From NCBI RefSeq assembly GCF_001297015.1, contig NZ_LIGE01000033.1:22421-86420 (forward strand): a stretch of 64,000 nt of DNA, read 5' to 3'. Position numbers and translations under genes: made by a program. Positions 52,229 to 60,227 of this stretch are shown in pieces. The notes under the pieces were generated by a model. The model was not told the DNA's origin, searched no databases, and saw only the letters and a program-made list of their open reading frames with translations. How positions within the stretch are numbered: the first letter of the stretch is position 1; each line of letters starts with the position of its first letter. This DNA is from Pseudomonas sp. RIT-PI-r (GTDB taxonomy: Bacteria > Pseudomonadota > Gammaproteobacteria > Pseudomonadales > Pseudomonadaceae).

Positions 52229-53140
52229 TCACTCAACCCCCAATGTCAGTTCTACGCTCGTGCAATATGGCGCTTGGTACTTGGTGGCGACGATGTCTTC
52301 CCAGTTTTCCAGCACTACTTTGCGCACGCCCTCGACGTGCAGCGCGGCATGCACGATGGATTCGGAAACTTCCAGTGCCAGGCGCCGGCGCTGATGCACG
52401 AACTGGAGCAACTGGGCTTCGGCTGCTGCGAGAACCAATTCGGTCTCAGGGCCATTGCTCAACGGGTAGATCCGCGCCTTGATTTCGTAGTTGATGATCT
52501 CGGCGCCCTGGACGGTGAGGCGATCCGCGACGGGGCGGCGGTCGTCATCACTGAGGTAGGTTTTGACCTTGTCGAGCAGAGCCAGGGATGCTGTTCCATC
52601 GTCCAGCACAGATTGAACGGTGACCACGGCTTCGGCCGGCGCCGGGCTTTCGGCGGTGGCGTCGGCAACCTGACCGTCAGCGGAACGAGCATGGAAGATG
52701 TAGCTGTTGCGTGGGCCAGCGGTGCTGAGGCCTTCCCAGGCCATTTGCGCGCGCTCGCGCAGGCTGTCGTCGTTTTCCATCAGCTTTGGGAAGGGCGGCA
52801 CGGCTGCCGGGTTTGCGGCTTGAATGACCAACCGTTTCACGTTGAAGTTGGCGGCGAGTTGTTCGAGGTCGGTGCCCTTGGCCAACGCCAGCATGTTGGC
52901 GACCGATGCCTCGTTGACCCGCTGGCGCCAAACGGTTTCGCGGCAGGCGTTTTCCTCGAGTAATTTGGTCAGTGGCTCCGACTCCATGTTGAGGCGTGCA
53001 GCGATCTCGGCTTGTTCCTCCACAGGCCAAAGGCTGACGGCGTAGGCCTTGCGCTCGGCAAGGATCTGCTTGTAGTCGATCTGTTTGACGATCTGCGGCG
53101 CCGGCAATTGGCCAAGGTCGATGGCGACAAAAGTATTCAT
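52229..53140 (-). CDS. Baseplate assembly protein J (P2 gpJ-like)
   Basis: A 303-residue phage baseplate wedge protein. MNTFVAIDLGQLPAPQIV and the C-terminal half (DRLTVQGAEIINYEIKARIYP) match P2 gpJ. Complete in length. It overlaps gpW by four bases upstream. Immediately after its stop the next tail gene starts (ATGACC) but hits TAG after three codons, marking a deletion. Probably not functional alone. Confidence 0.9.
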   Translation of the reverse strand: MNTFVAIDLGQLPAPQIVKQIDYKQILAERKAYAVSLWPVEEQAEIAARLNMESEPLTKLLEENACRETVWRQRVNEASVANMLALAKGTDLEQLAANFNVKRLVIQAANPAAVPPFPKLMENDDSLRERAQMAWEGLSTAGPRNSYIFHARSADGQVADATAESPAPAEAVVTVQSVLDDGTASLALLDKVKTYLSDDDRRPVADRLTVQGAEIINYEIKARIYPLSNGPETELVLAAAEAQLLQFVHQRRRLALEVSESIVHAALHVEGVRKVVLENWEDIVATKYQAPYCTSVELTLGVE

Positions 53141-53481
53141 GCGCTGCCCCCCAGTTGCAGAGGCACGTTCAGGCTCAGCGGCTGATTGTTGTCGACGATG
53201 GTGCCTTCGAATTCCAGCGACGACTGGCCCTGAAGGTTCGCGCCGATGAACTGGATACGGCTGAGGCTGATGCGGGTTTCCCAGCGCATCAGGGCCATGA
53301 CCGTGGCGGCGTATACCTGCAAGCGGGTGAAGTCGTTGAACGGCTGATCCACCAGCTCGGGGAGCAGGCTGCCGTATTCGCGGCGCATGACGCGGGTGCC
53401 GATGCGAGTGGTCAGGATATCGGTGATGGACTGGGCGATGTGTTCGACCAGGCCGAGGGCTGCGCCGGTTTCTCGGTTCAT
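53137..53481 (-). CDS. Baseplate protein W (P2 gpW/gp25-like)
   Basis: A 114-residue lysozyme-like fold baseplate component. TRIGTRVMRREYGSLLPELVDQP is the family core. It overlaps gpV and gpJ by four bases on each side, as in intact P2-like phages. Confidence 0.92.
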   Translation of the reverse strand: MNRETGAALGLVEHIAQSITDILTTRIGTRVMRREYGSLLPELVDQPFNDFTRLQVYAATVMALMRWETRISLSRIQFIGANLQGQSSLEFEGTIVDNNQPLSLNVPLQLGGSA

Positions 53482-54050
53482 TCCGGTTTCCCCGTTTTCG
53501 CGCCGCCGGCCATGACGCCGCCGTGCAGATGCTTCACCAGGCTAATGCCGGCCGCGATGACATCTTCGGACACGGTGACCTTACCTGTGACGTTCTGGTT
53601 GCCGGTCTGGGTGTAGTCGCCCTCATGGGTGATTGGGCCGACGATGTGAATGCCACCGGTGCTGATCAGGTTGGTGGTGCCGCCTTCGGCCAGCGTGGCG
53701 TTGAGGTGGTGGGCGACGCTGTCGTACTCGATGACGGTGTCGTCGCGGTAGGTCGTTCGGTGCAGGCCTTCGCGGTCGCCGTTGGCCGGCATGTCGTCAC
53801 TGAACAGGCCGGTCAGGACGATGCCGTTGCCGAGTTGGCCGGATGGACTGAACAAGATGACTTGCTCGTCGATGGTTGGAGGATTCCACTCCCGGTCGGC
53901 ACCGGCCCGGGGGGCGATCCATGGGAGCCAGCCGGTGGTGAGCGTTCCGGTTTTGATCTGCACGCGCGGCGGCTTCATCTGGACGGCAGCGATGGTGCCG
54001 AGGCGGATGAGGTTTTCGATCAGGCGGGCGAGGGTGGCTAAGTCGTTCAT
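53478..54050 (-). CDS. Baseplate spike protein V (P2 gpV-like)
   Basis: A 190-residue tail spike. An N-terminal OB-fold region (about 1-100, with PRVQIKTGTLTTGWLPW) leads to a beta-helix and a glycine-rich tail (KHLHGGVMAGGAKTGKPE) containing an HxH-type tip motif. Full length, and overlapping gpW by four bases. Confidence 0.9.
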   Translation of the reverse strand: MNDLATLARLIENLIRLGTIAAVQMKPPRVQIKTGTLTTGWLPWIAPRAGADREWNPPTIDEQVILFSPSGQLGNGIVLTGLFSDDMPANGDREGLHRTTYRDDTVIEYDSVAHHLNATLAEGGTTNLISTGGIHIVGPITHEGDYTQTGNQNVTGKVTVSEDVIAAGISLVKHLHGGVMAGGAKTGKPE

Positions 54051-54135
54051 GGCGCTGATATTGGCGCCATGCGCATGAACGGACAGCTAGCCGACACTGT
54101 ACGGTTAGCTCCTACAATTCGATGCCAGACCTGAG

Positions 54136-55029
54136 CTACGCATCCTTTCTGGATTCTGGTGGAATTTCATTTTCTCCATCATCGAGAAAGTGCAAGTTTG
54201 CGATTACATCGGGAATATGCAACCCGACACACACCAAGAAAGAAAATGCCTTGAGGCTGTTTATTTCGGTTCCGTAGTCGGAAACCTCTCCATGCATGAC
54301 TTGGTGTCTGTTGAGTGCGCTAAACGATTTTCCCATTGCAAAACTTTCTGCCTCCCTGGTTGCCTTGCTCTTTAATATGTCAAGTTCGTGAAGGTTCAGT
54401 ATTGGATGGAGTAGATCAGTTGCTTGTTGATTACTACCAATTTTAGTTTTTACCCATGTGCTACCTCTTACAACGCCATTTTTTTTGTCCATTGCTGAAG
54501 GAGTTTCTGCTATTTCTGAAAGCAAACCATCTGCTTGTGCGAGAAACACTGGGATGCTGACAAAGTAACCATTCTGCTCTTTGTTTTTGTGCGCCAGTAC
54601 AGCAGCTTCAATTGCAGTTCGTCTCGCGGGATATTTCTCATAGAGTGATCTTGCGTACCAATTCATGTCTTTCGTGAAGTGAGCTTTCAAGATTTCGTCT
54701 AATTGCTCGCTGGTCGCGTTCTGAAGCCCTTCAATTATCTCGAAGGTGTCTTCCATTGAGTTCTGCATATTAAAGAACCACCCTTGGGCCGAGGCGGTTT
54801 GCATTGCATCACGTGAAAGCTTTGGCATGCTTTCAATTCTTGCTTTTACGGCTTGCCAATCAACCTTTGCAAGCTGCTCAAGAAATGGAATGATTTTCTT
54901 TTGTGCTTCTTCAATCCATTTTCTGATATCGGCCAGGCTACTGCTAATGGGTTGTTGACGAGGTGTGGCCGGTATTGTTTGCTGGTTTTCGGCTCCCTCT
55001 ATATTTTCATCCTTGGGATCTTCGTTCAT
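54136..55029 (-). CDS. HEPN-motif cargo protein inserted among the phage tail genes
   Basis: A 297-residue protein in AT-rich DNA between gpV and gpS, where P2 has no gene. The N-terminal 100 residues are helical and charged. The C-terminal part carries LNRHQVMHG with R241-x4-H246 and DYGTEINSLKAFSFL, a pattern I associate with HEPN-like domains (often RNA-cutting in abortive infection). CAGGAGAGG precedes the ATG. Function inferred only from motif and location. Confidence 0.6.
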   Translation of the reverse strand: MNEDPKDENIEGAENQQTIPATPRQQPISSSLADIRKWIEEAQKKIIPFLEQLAKVDWQAVKARIESMPKLSRDAMQTASAQGWFFNMQNSMEDTFEIIEGLQNATSEQLDEILKAHFTKDMNWYARSLYEKYPARRTAIEAAVLAHKNKEQNGYFVSIPVFLAQADGLLSEIAETPSAMDKKNGVVRGSTWVKTKIGSNQQATDLLHPILNLHELDILKSKATREAESFAMGKSFSALNRHQVMHGEVSDYGTEINSLKAFSFLVCVGLHIPDVIANLHFLDDGENEIPPESRKDA

Positions 55030-55115
55030 AACCTCTCCTGGTTTTCGTCTGAGTGCAGCGGATTCAATTATCCTTACGCGAATGGTAGGCCAATGGAGTC
55101 GGAGTCGAGCTTTTT

Positions 55116-55574
55116 TTAGCTGATGAGGTTCTTGAGCAAGTCATCCCGAATCAGATCAATATCTGCGTCAGTAAAACCGAGCAGTTCTCTTTTTTCGTAT
55201 GCTACGTCGGGTCCGCCGCGTTCAGCCCGATCCCTCAATCCGTATTGATGCACCCTAGCTATGCGGGCGATTCGCCCGGTGAATCCGACACTGGTGGCGT
55301 TCCCGTCGGCTTGTACCTTCAGAAAGCTGGCCGTACGCAGCTTCTTAAACATCTTTACCTTCCGCATTACCCGACCCTGCTTACCTCGGAGATTGCGTTG
55401 CATACGCGGCGCGTATTTGGTGCCATCCGGGTTCTGTTGGGCAATGATTCGGTGTTGCTGGCTGCGGCGCAACGCCTGGCCAACGCTCCGCGCCAGCTTG
55501 TTGCGCGATGCTGGCTCAAGTTGTCCGAGCAATCCCGCCGCCCAGTTCTCAAGCGCTTCCAGGCGGTTGTTCAT
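55116..55574 (-). CDS. Phage virion morphogenesis protein (P2 gpS-like)
   Basis: A 152-residue tail completion protein. NNRLEALENWAAGLLGQLEP at the start and GRIARIARVHQYGLRDRAERGG in the middle are gpS features. The start at 55574 is chosen because its ATG overlaps the natural end of gpR (ATGA). Confidence 0.88.
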   Translation of the reverse strand: MNNRLEALENWAAGLLGQLEPASRNKLARSVGQALRRSQQHRIIAQQNPDGTKYAPRMQRNLRGKQGRVMRKVKMFKKLRTASFLKVQADGNATSVGFTGRIARIARVHQYGLRDRAERGGPDVAYEKRELLGFTDADIDLIRDDLLKNLIS

Positions 55575-56047
55575 TTCGGCACTACCCATTCACTCCCGGT
55601 ACCCTGCACACCAGGTATCCAGTTCGGATTAAGAAAGTCAGCCGCTCGTTGTGGTTCACCTGGATGGCGAATGGTGGTGTTGCCCTAGTCATCCTTGCCC
55701 ACTACCACACGCTCAGTCAGCGGCAGCGTCAGGCTCATATCCACTTGGCTGTTGTCGAGAATGTCAGCCTCGAACTGGATGCCGTCAGCGGCCTTGCTCA
55801 GATTCTCCAGCAGCTCGGACTGGTGAACGCTCAACCAGCCCAACAACGGCAACATCACGCTATCGGGGTGCCCGGCGAAGTCGGTGAGTATGACCTGTAA
55901 GTCGAAGCTGTACTCGAACGACAGCGACTGCGCGGCGGTGCAGCGGATCTTGCCGTTGTCGATGAAGATCAACAGTCGGTCAGGGTTGTGCTTGAGTTCG
56001 GCCACCGTGGCGAGCAGGTGAGCTTTCAGGCTGTCGGGCTTGTTCAT
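55571..56047 (-). pseudogene. Tail completion protein R (P2 gpR-like), one nonsense codon
   Basis: 159 codons from MNKPDSLKAHLLATVAEL. A TAG at 55685-55687 ends translation after 120 residues. The frame then stays open (GNTTIRHPGEPQRAADFLNP) to a stop that overlaps the gpS start as ATGA, exactly where gpR should end. So one substitution (probably GAG to TAG) broke the gene. Confidence 0.85.
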
Positions 56048-56301
56048 GGCTTAGCCTGTTGGTGTTGGTAAACCATATCGAACTGGCCTGCACAGTCTGC
56101 CCATGCAGCCTCGACGCGATCCTGATCGGTGAGTTGATCGCCGTTACTGCGCGGGCTGGTCGCCGGCAGCGTGCACGGCACCACGGCCGGACAGCCATTA
56201 ATGATAAGCGTCGGCGCCGGTGAGGGCGGGGCGTTCGCGCAGCCGGCGAGCAGCATCAGGCAAAAGCTGTGCAGCCCAATTGCGTAGATCGGCGTTTTCA
56301 C
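56044..56301 (-). CDS. Rz1-like outer spanin lipoprotein (LysC)
   Basis: An 85-residue lipoprotein with lipobox LLAGC (Cys21) and Pro-rich mature start. It is nested out of frame over the lysB end, the classic Rz/Rz1 arrangement, and it overlaps gpR by four bases. It appears intact but its inner-membrane partner is broken. Confidence 0.8.
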   Translation of the reverse strand: MKTPIYAIGLHSFCLMLLAGCANAPPSPAPTLIINGCPAVVPCTLPATSPRSNGDQLTDQDRVEAAWADCAGQFDMVYQHQQAKP

Positions 56302-56413
56302 GTTTCAGAGCCTCGATGGTGAGTTCGCGCTTTGCCAGCCCTTGGCGCAGATGGTCCTGTTGCGTGCGCAGGGTGGTCTGGGCGTTGCGTTTCTGTTGCA
56401 AGGTGTCGCGCAA
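56198..56413 (-). pseudogene. Rz-like inner spanin (LysB), N-terminus lost
   Basis: About 72 codons of the periplasmic part (QKRNAQTTLRTQQDHLRQGL, ALKRENADLRNWAAQLLP, then RRLRERPALTGADAYH). The membrane-anchoring N-terminus is missing; the frame stops a few codons upstream, where the gpX gene ends. The holin and endolysin genes that should lie here are gone. Confidence 0.78.
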
Positions 56414-56423
56414 CGCGGGCGGT

Positions 56424-56636
56424 TCAGTCCCATAGGTTCACCATCTGCCGTTGCGAGGCGGCGGCTTGGGCTTCGGGCATTTACACCAGAAGGCCTTGCG
56501 GCAAGGTCGGGCCGTGGTCGGCGAGTCCGGGGTTGGCGTCGAGTACTGCTTCGGTCACGCCGGCGGTGCGGCCGTAGTGACGCCAGCACAGGGCATCGAC
56601 GGTATCGTTTTGCTGGGCGCGGATGCTGACGGCCAT
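56424..56636 (-). pseudogene. Tail protein X (P2 gpX-like), one nonsense codon
   Basis: 71 codons in one frame. MAVSIRAQQNDTVDALCWRH and NPGLADHGPTLPQGLLV are gpX. A TAA at 56481-56483 stops it after 51 residues, then MPEAQAAASQRQMVNLWD continues to the natural stop. A His or Tyr codon probably changed to TAA. Confidence 0.85.
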
Positions 56637-56767
56637 CAGATCAACTCCACGGTGGTGCGGCCGAGGCCGAGAAAGTCGCGCACGGCCCAGCGTTGGTCGC
56701 GGCGCAATTCGTCGATGCTCGGGGTCAGTTCTTCGGCATTCTGGTTGCCGCTGTTGGTGCTGTCATA
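56636..56767 (-). pseudogene. Head completion protein L (P2 gpL-like), C-terminal fragment
   Basis: 43 codons: YDSTNSGNQNAEELTPSIDE...LGLGRTTVELI, the end of gpL, whose TGA overlaps the gpX ATG. The remaining two thirds is missing and terminase sequence takes over on the opposite strand at 56759-56767. Confidence 0.82.
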
Positions 56768-57235
56768 CCGGGCGGCAAATTCCGCATCCTCGAACGCCAC
56801 CAATTCCGGGGCATGGACTTCGCCGCGCAGGCTGCATTCATCAAGAGCGTCTGCGATCGCTACTGGGTGACCTACATCGGCACTGACGTGACCGGTTTGG
56901 GCAGCGGCGTGGCCCAGCTGGTGCGCCAGTTCTTCCCGGCGGTGACCACCTTCAGCTACTCGCCCGAAGTCAAAACCCGCCTGGTACTCAAGGCCTACGA
57001 CGTAATCCACAAGGGCCGGCTCGAATTCGATGCCGGTTGGACGGACATGGCCCAGTCGCTGATGGCGATCCGCAAAACCGTCACCGCCGGCGGACGCCAG
57101 TACACCTACACCGCCGGCCGCAACGACAACACCGGCCACGCCGACCTGGCCTGGGCGCTCTTTCACGCATTGCACCACGAACCGCTTGAGGGGCAGACCA
57201 CTGCCTATACTGGGCGTATGGAGATTTATTGTTGA
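56759..57235 (+). pseudogene. Terminase large subunit (P2 gpP-like), C-terminal fragment
   Basis: About 158 codons of the nuclease half of the packaging ATPase: PGGKFRILERHQFRGMDFAA, YIGTDVTGLGSGVAQLVRQF, AGRNDNTGHADLAWALFHAL. The ATPase half is gone. Junction with gpL lies in a few shared bases, which suggests deletion of P-N-terminus, O, N, M and most of L in one event. Confidence 0.87.
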
Positions 57236-57243
57236 TCGAACAA

Positions 57244-58233
57244 ATGGCCAGCCAGACGTTGCCCGCCACGCCCCCCGCCACTGGCGCGGGTACTCAGGTG
57301 TTTTCTTTCGGCGAGCCTACGCCGGTACTGGGTGGCCGGGAGGTGTTCGACTATCTGGAGTGCTGGTTCAACGGGCGGTGGTATGAACCGCCGCTTTCGC
57401 TGGATGGGCTGGCTCGATCGGTGGGGGCGAGCGTGCATTTGCATTCGGGGTTGATGTTCAAGCGCAACCTGTTGAGCAAGACGTTTATCCCGCATCCGCT
57501 GCTGGCGCGGGCTTCGTTTGAGCAGTTTTCGTTGGACTTTTTGTGTCTGGGCAATGGTTACCTGGAAGGGCGCCGCTCGCGTTTGGGTGGGGTTCGGAAG
57601 CTGGAGACGCCGTTGGCCAAGTACATGCGCGCCGGGCCAGATGGGCAGTTTTACCAAGTGCGTGGGTGGAAGGATGAGCACGCGTTTGAGCCTGACAGCA
57701 TTTTTCATTTGCGGGAGGCAGATATCCACTAGGAGATTTACGGGTTGCCGGAGTGGATCAGCGCTTTGCAGTCGGCGTTGTTGAATGAGTCGGCGACGTT
57801 GTTTCGGCGCAAGTATTACGAGAATGGCAGTCATGCCGGGTTCATCTTGTACATGACTGACGCGGCGCAGACCGAAGCGGACATTGATGCGTTGCGCAAA
57901 GCACTGAAGGAATCGAAGGGGCCAGGCAATTTCCGAAATCTGTTCGTTTACTCGCCGACTGGCAAGAAGGACGGGATTCAGCTGATCCCGGTCAGCGAGG
58001 TGGCGGCGAAGGATGAATTCAACTCAATCAAGAATCAGACGCGGGATGATGTGTTGGCGAGCCTGCGCATTCCACCGCAGTTAATGGGGATCGTTCCGCA
58101 GAACGCTGGTGGGTTTGGGTCGATCAAAGAGGCAACCGAGATCTGGGTTGCCAATGAGTTGGAGCCAATCCAGGCGAGAATGGTGCAAGTTAATGAATGG
58201 ATAGGCGAAGAAGTGATTCGGTTTACGATGTAA
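57244..58233 (+). pseudogene. Phage portal protein (P2 gpQ-like), one nonsense codon
   Basis: 330 codons. MASQTLPATPPATG..., then QVFSFGEPTPVLGGREVFDY and CLGNGYLEGRRSRLGG are gpQ. A TAG at 57730-57732 interrupts DIH-EIYGLPEW, where relatives have Gln, so CAG probably became TAG. The frame then runs to EEVIRFTM and stops slightly short of the usual end. Confidence 0.87.
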
Positions 58234-58290
58234 ACCTGTCCAACGGTTTGATCTGGGGGTGTAGTCTTGCACCCCCATGAGTCAAGTCTC

Positions 58291-59169
58291 TCAAATATGA
58301 TGGTGACTATTGTTTTCAAAGTACTCAAGCAACCACTCATATCTCTCTTCTAATATTTTGTTTTTTGCTGATTTGTGTAGTTCATGTTGTGATCTGGCGA
58401 ATTCTCTTCCAGCAATAAATAAACTTTGGCTTTCTTGTTGTAGTATGGCTGATTTGAAGTTTTCTCCTAGGTAGTCTACGACGTAGTAGTCGTCCTTGTC
58501 TTTTGTCAGCAGACTTAAACACATTTTGGCTAGATTCTTACTGTGTATTAAAAGTTTGTCGTCTGTGATGGGTTCTCTTTCGTGTGCCATTAAATAGCTC
58601 ACAGTTATTGGGCCGACTACTATGCGAGGGTACTTGGCGATGGTGCTTTCTAAGTGGTAGCTATTTGCAACAACGGCGCCGTATAGTTCGTTATCATGTA
58701 GTTCAATTCCCCAAGATATTTCCATTGCGCCTCGAATTGGGGTGCCTACAGCAAGGCTGTTCACACAAAGCGCTCCTGCTAGCGCGATCATTTCGTAAAC
58801 CGCGTTCATTGGACAGTTACTATCTGTAGCTTGTAATGAATGGAAAAAAACTAGGCCGTCGGACCAGCGCTGCTGCTTTGGAAAGTCTGAAGACATGGCA
58901 CGATATAATGCAACATTTTCTGGAGATAGTGAGCTGAGATCGGGTGGTGTGGATGATGAGCGATCTCTGAAAATTTCAGCAAAACGCTGAAGACTGATAA
59001 TGGGGGCTACTGAGTTTGCGACTATTTTAAGAAAATCATCTCTGTCTGTGCCTGGCGCCTCCGAAGGTAGTAAATTCTGCCCTTCAAGTGCTTTTTTTTG
59101 CCCTAAAAGATCAATAAAACAAGCGCAGTAGTTTGCGAAAATAAAGTCAGGGTTCTGAGGCTGTGCCAT
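58291..59169 (-). CDS. Cargo protein with class III nucleotide-cyclase-like layout, unproven
   Basis: A 292-residue protein in AT-rich DNA. Blocks in order: CFIDLLGQK (Asp20), RWSDGLVFF (Asp104), PIRGAMEISWG (144-154), LYGAVVANSYHLE (162-174), YPRIVVGP (180-187) and YYVVDYLGENF (228-238). Two aspartates on strands, then an RG turn, then a G..V.N..LE segment, mirror the order of class III adenylate/guanylate cyclases. No membrane helix. I cannot confirm homology by eye. If real, it could be a second-messenger maker in a defence system. Confidence 0.4.
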   Translation of the reverse strand: MAQPQNPDFIFANYCACFIDLLGQKKALEGQNLLPSEAPGTDRDDFLKIVANSVAPIISLQRFAEIFRDRSSSTPPDLSSLSPENVALYRAMSSDFPKQQRWSDGLVFFHSLQATDSNCPMNAVYEMIALAGALCVNSLAVGTPIRGAMEISWGIELHDNELYGAVVANSYHLESTIAKYPRIVVGPITVSYLMAHEREPITDDKLLIHSKNLAKMCLSLLTKDKDDYYVVDYLGENFKSAILQQESQSLFIAGREFARSQHELHKSAKNKILEERYEWLLEYFENNSHHHI

Positions 59170-59296
59170 TGTTTATATACCGTGATGGTAATTTGATGCC
59201 GTAGATTAACGCTTTTGTATGGTTTTTGCTCTTCATCGGTAGCTATGAGGTCGCATTGCTGCTGTGAAGGATGCTTAGCCACTAGACCCTACGTCT

Positions 59297-59327
59297 TCAT
59301 AAGCCGCCGATGAGGTGGCTTTTTTTC
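59297..59327 (+). terminator. Orphan terminator
   Basis: Stem AAGCCGCC/GGTGGCTT (one G-U pair) with a five-base loop and seven T. No gene is directly upstream on this strand. Confidence 0.65.
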
Positions 59328-59683
59328 GCACGCAGAACGGCACCGTAGGGTGTGGAGATATTACGGGCGTAGCAGCTTGATAACTTGGCGCGCGCCGTCG
59401 TCCCCCCACCTCGCCTGCGGGCTAAATGGGTCTTTTTTTCCGCACCCCTGCGATCCGCTGAGCGGAGCCACGGCTGGGCTTTGTGATGGTCAGTGAATGA
59501 GACAAAAAGCCTGCGAATCCCTGCGAAGGGTAGGGCACCCGATGCGTTTTCCCTGGGTCGTTTGTTCGTCAGACATGACGCACCGTCAGGCGCTGATTTT
59601 TCAGGAGCGGAGTCGGAAAAAAGTAATGTGGTAATTCGGATATTGGTAGACCGCTGAAAGCCCCGTATTCATTAGCTTTGCTG

Positions 59684-59899
59684 GATTACTTAAGAAAGTA
59701 ATTTTGAGCAATGAAAAAGGGAATGTGAGCGTAAGTGACTGATTTATAAGGGGTGAATAAATAGAAAAATTACTTCTTTAAAAGGTAATTACCTTACCTC
59801 TACATTACTTAAAAAATACCTTGTGCCGATCCCGCGAAAGCCGGTTAAATCAAGGCTCTCAGGCCGGTCAGTTGATTAAGTTACCGAAATTACCTTTTT
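59684..59899. repeat. Cluster of TTACTT/AAGTAA and GGTAATTACC motifs near attR
   Basis: Includes GATTACTTAAG, AAAGTAAT, AATTACTTC, the 14-base perfect palindrome AAGGTAATTACCTT (59782-59795), CATTACTTAAA and AAATTACCTTT. Spacing is irregular. Could be arm-type recombinase or Cox-like sites, or a relic control region. Confidence 0.5.
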
Positions 59900-60061
59900 C
59901 CGATGCCGCTCCCGAAAAAACGGATATCCCTCTATGGCCCTTTGCGTATTCGACCGCCGCTCAAACCCATGGGACTGCCGTGGGAACGTTTGCGCGCTAA
60001 CTATCGCGATGAAACCCTTATAAAACGGGGCCAGGCTTCGCGAAAATCGCATACGAGCGGT

Positions 60062-60093
60062 TTCGAATCTCTCCTTCACCGCCACATTCAGTA
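60062..60093 (+). repeat. Attachment site attR (32-bp direct repeat, right)
   Basis: Identical to 44002-44033. It contains the last 23 bases of the tRNA-Ser gene plus 9 bases past the CCA. No tRNA body precedes it, so this is the island-chromosome junction. Confidence 0.92.
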
Positions 60094-60096
60094 CAC

Positions 60097-60130
60097 AAAA
60101 CCCCTGATTTCGAAAGAAGTCAGGGGTTTT
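60097..60130 (+). terminator. Hairpin terminator after attR
   Basis: Perfect stem AAAACCCCTGA/TCAGGGGTTTT with a 12-base loop. It probably was the native terminator of tRNA-Ser before integration. Confidence 0.75.
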
Positions 60131-60227
60131 GTGGTTTCTGGCGTCTGGATTTTATTGGCTGCGCAGTGATGTCTGCTGTGACCGATTACAATCGCGGGCT
60201 TATTTTTCAGTAAAGGGACGACATGCC

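Larger units (their letters stand above)
44002..60093. mobile_element. tRNA-Ser-integrated genomic island carrying a decayed P2/phiCTX-like prophage
   Basis: The island is bounded by identical 32-bp att repeats. Inside are a truncated tyrosine integrase near attL, P2-type structural gene remnants in the P2 order (Q,P rightward; L,X,lysis,R,S,V,W,J leftward) and cargo genes of lower GC. At least five deletion junctions and three nonsense codons show that no phage can be made from it. Lacking a complete integrase, it is probably immobile on its own. Confidence 0.9.
59170..60227. other. Gene-free right end of the island
   Basis: About 1 kb without a supported gene. It holds an orphan terminator (59297-59327), a set of TTACTT/AAGTAA repeats (59684-59899), attR (60062-60093) and a hairpin terminator (60097-60130). 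Short frames near 59900-60170 overlap the att site and look spurious. Confidence 0.6.

Noticed and set aside
55685..57732. Stop-codon recoding as in some phages
   Set aside because: Both TAG and TAA interrupt genes here and neighbouring genes use all stops normally. Point decay explains it better.
51724..58233. R-type tailocin (pyocin-like cluster)
   Set aside because: Baseplate genes remain but sheath, tube, tape-measure and intact fibre and lysis genes are absent, and several parts are broken, so no particle could form.
59876..60169. Small frames across attR
   Set aside because: They read through the tRNA-derived att sequence and the terminator hairpin, with no ribosome site.
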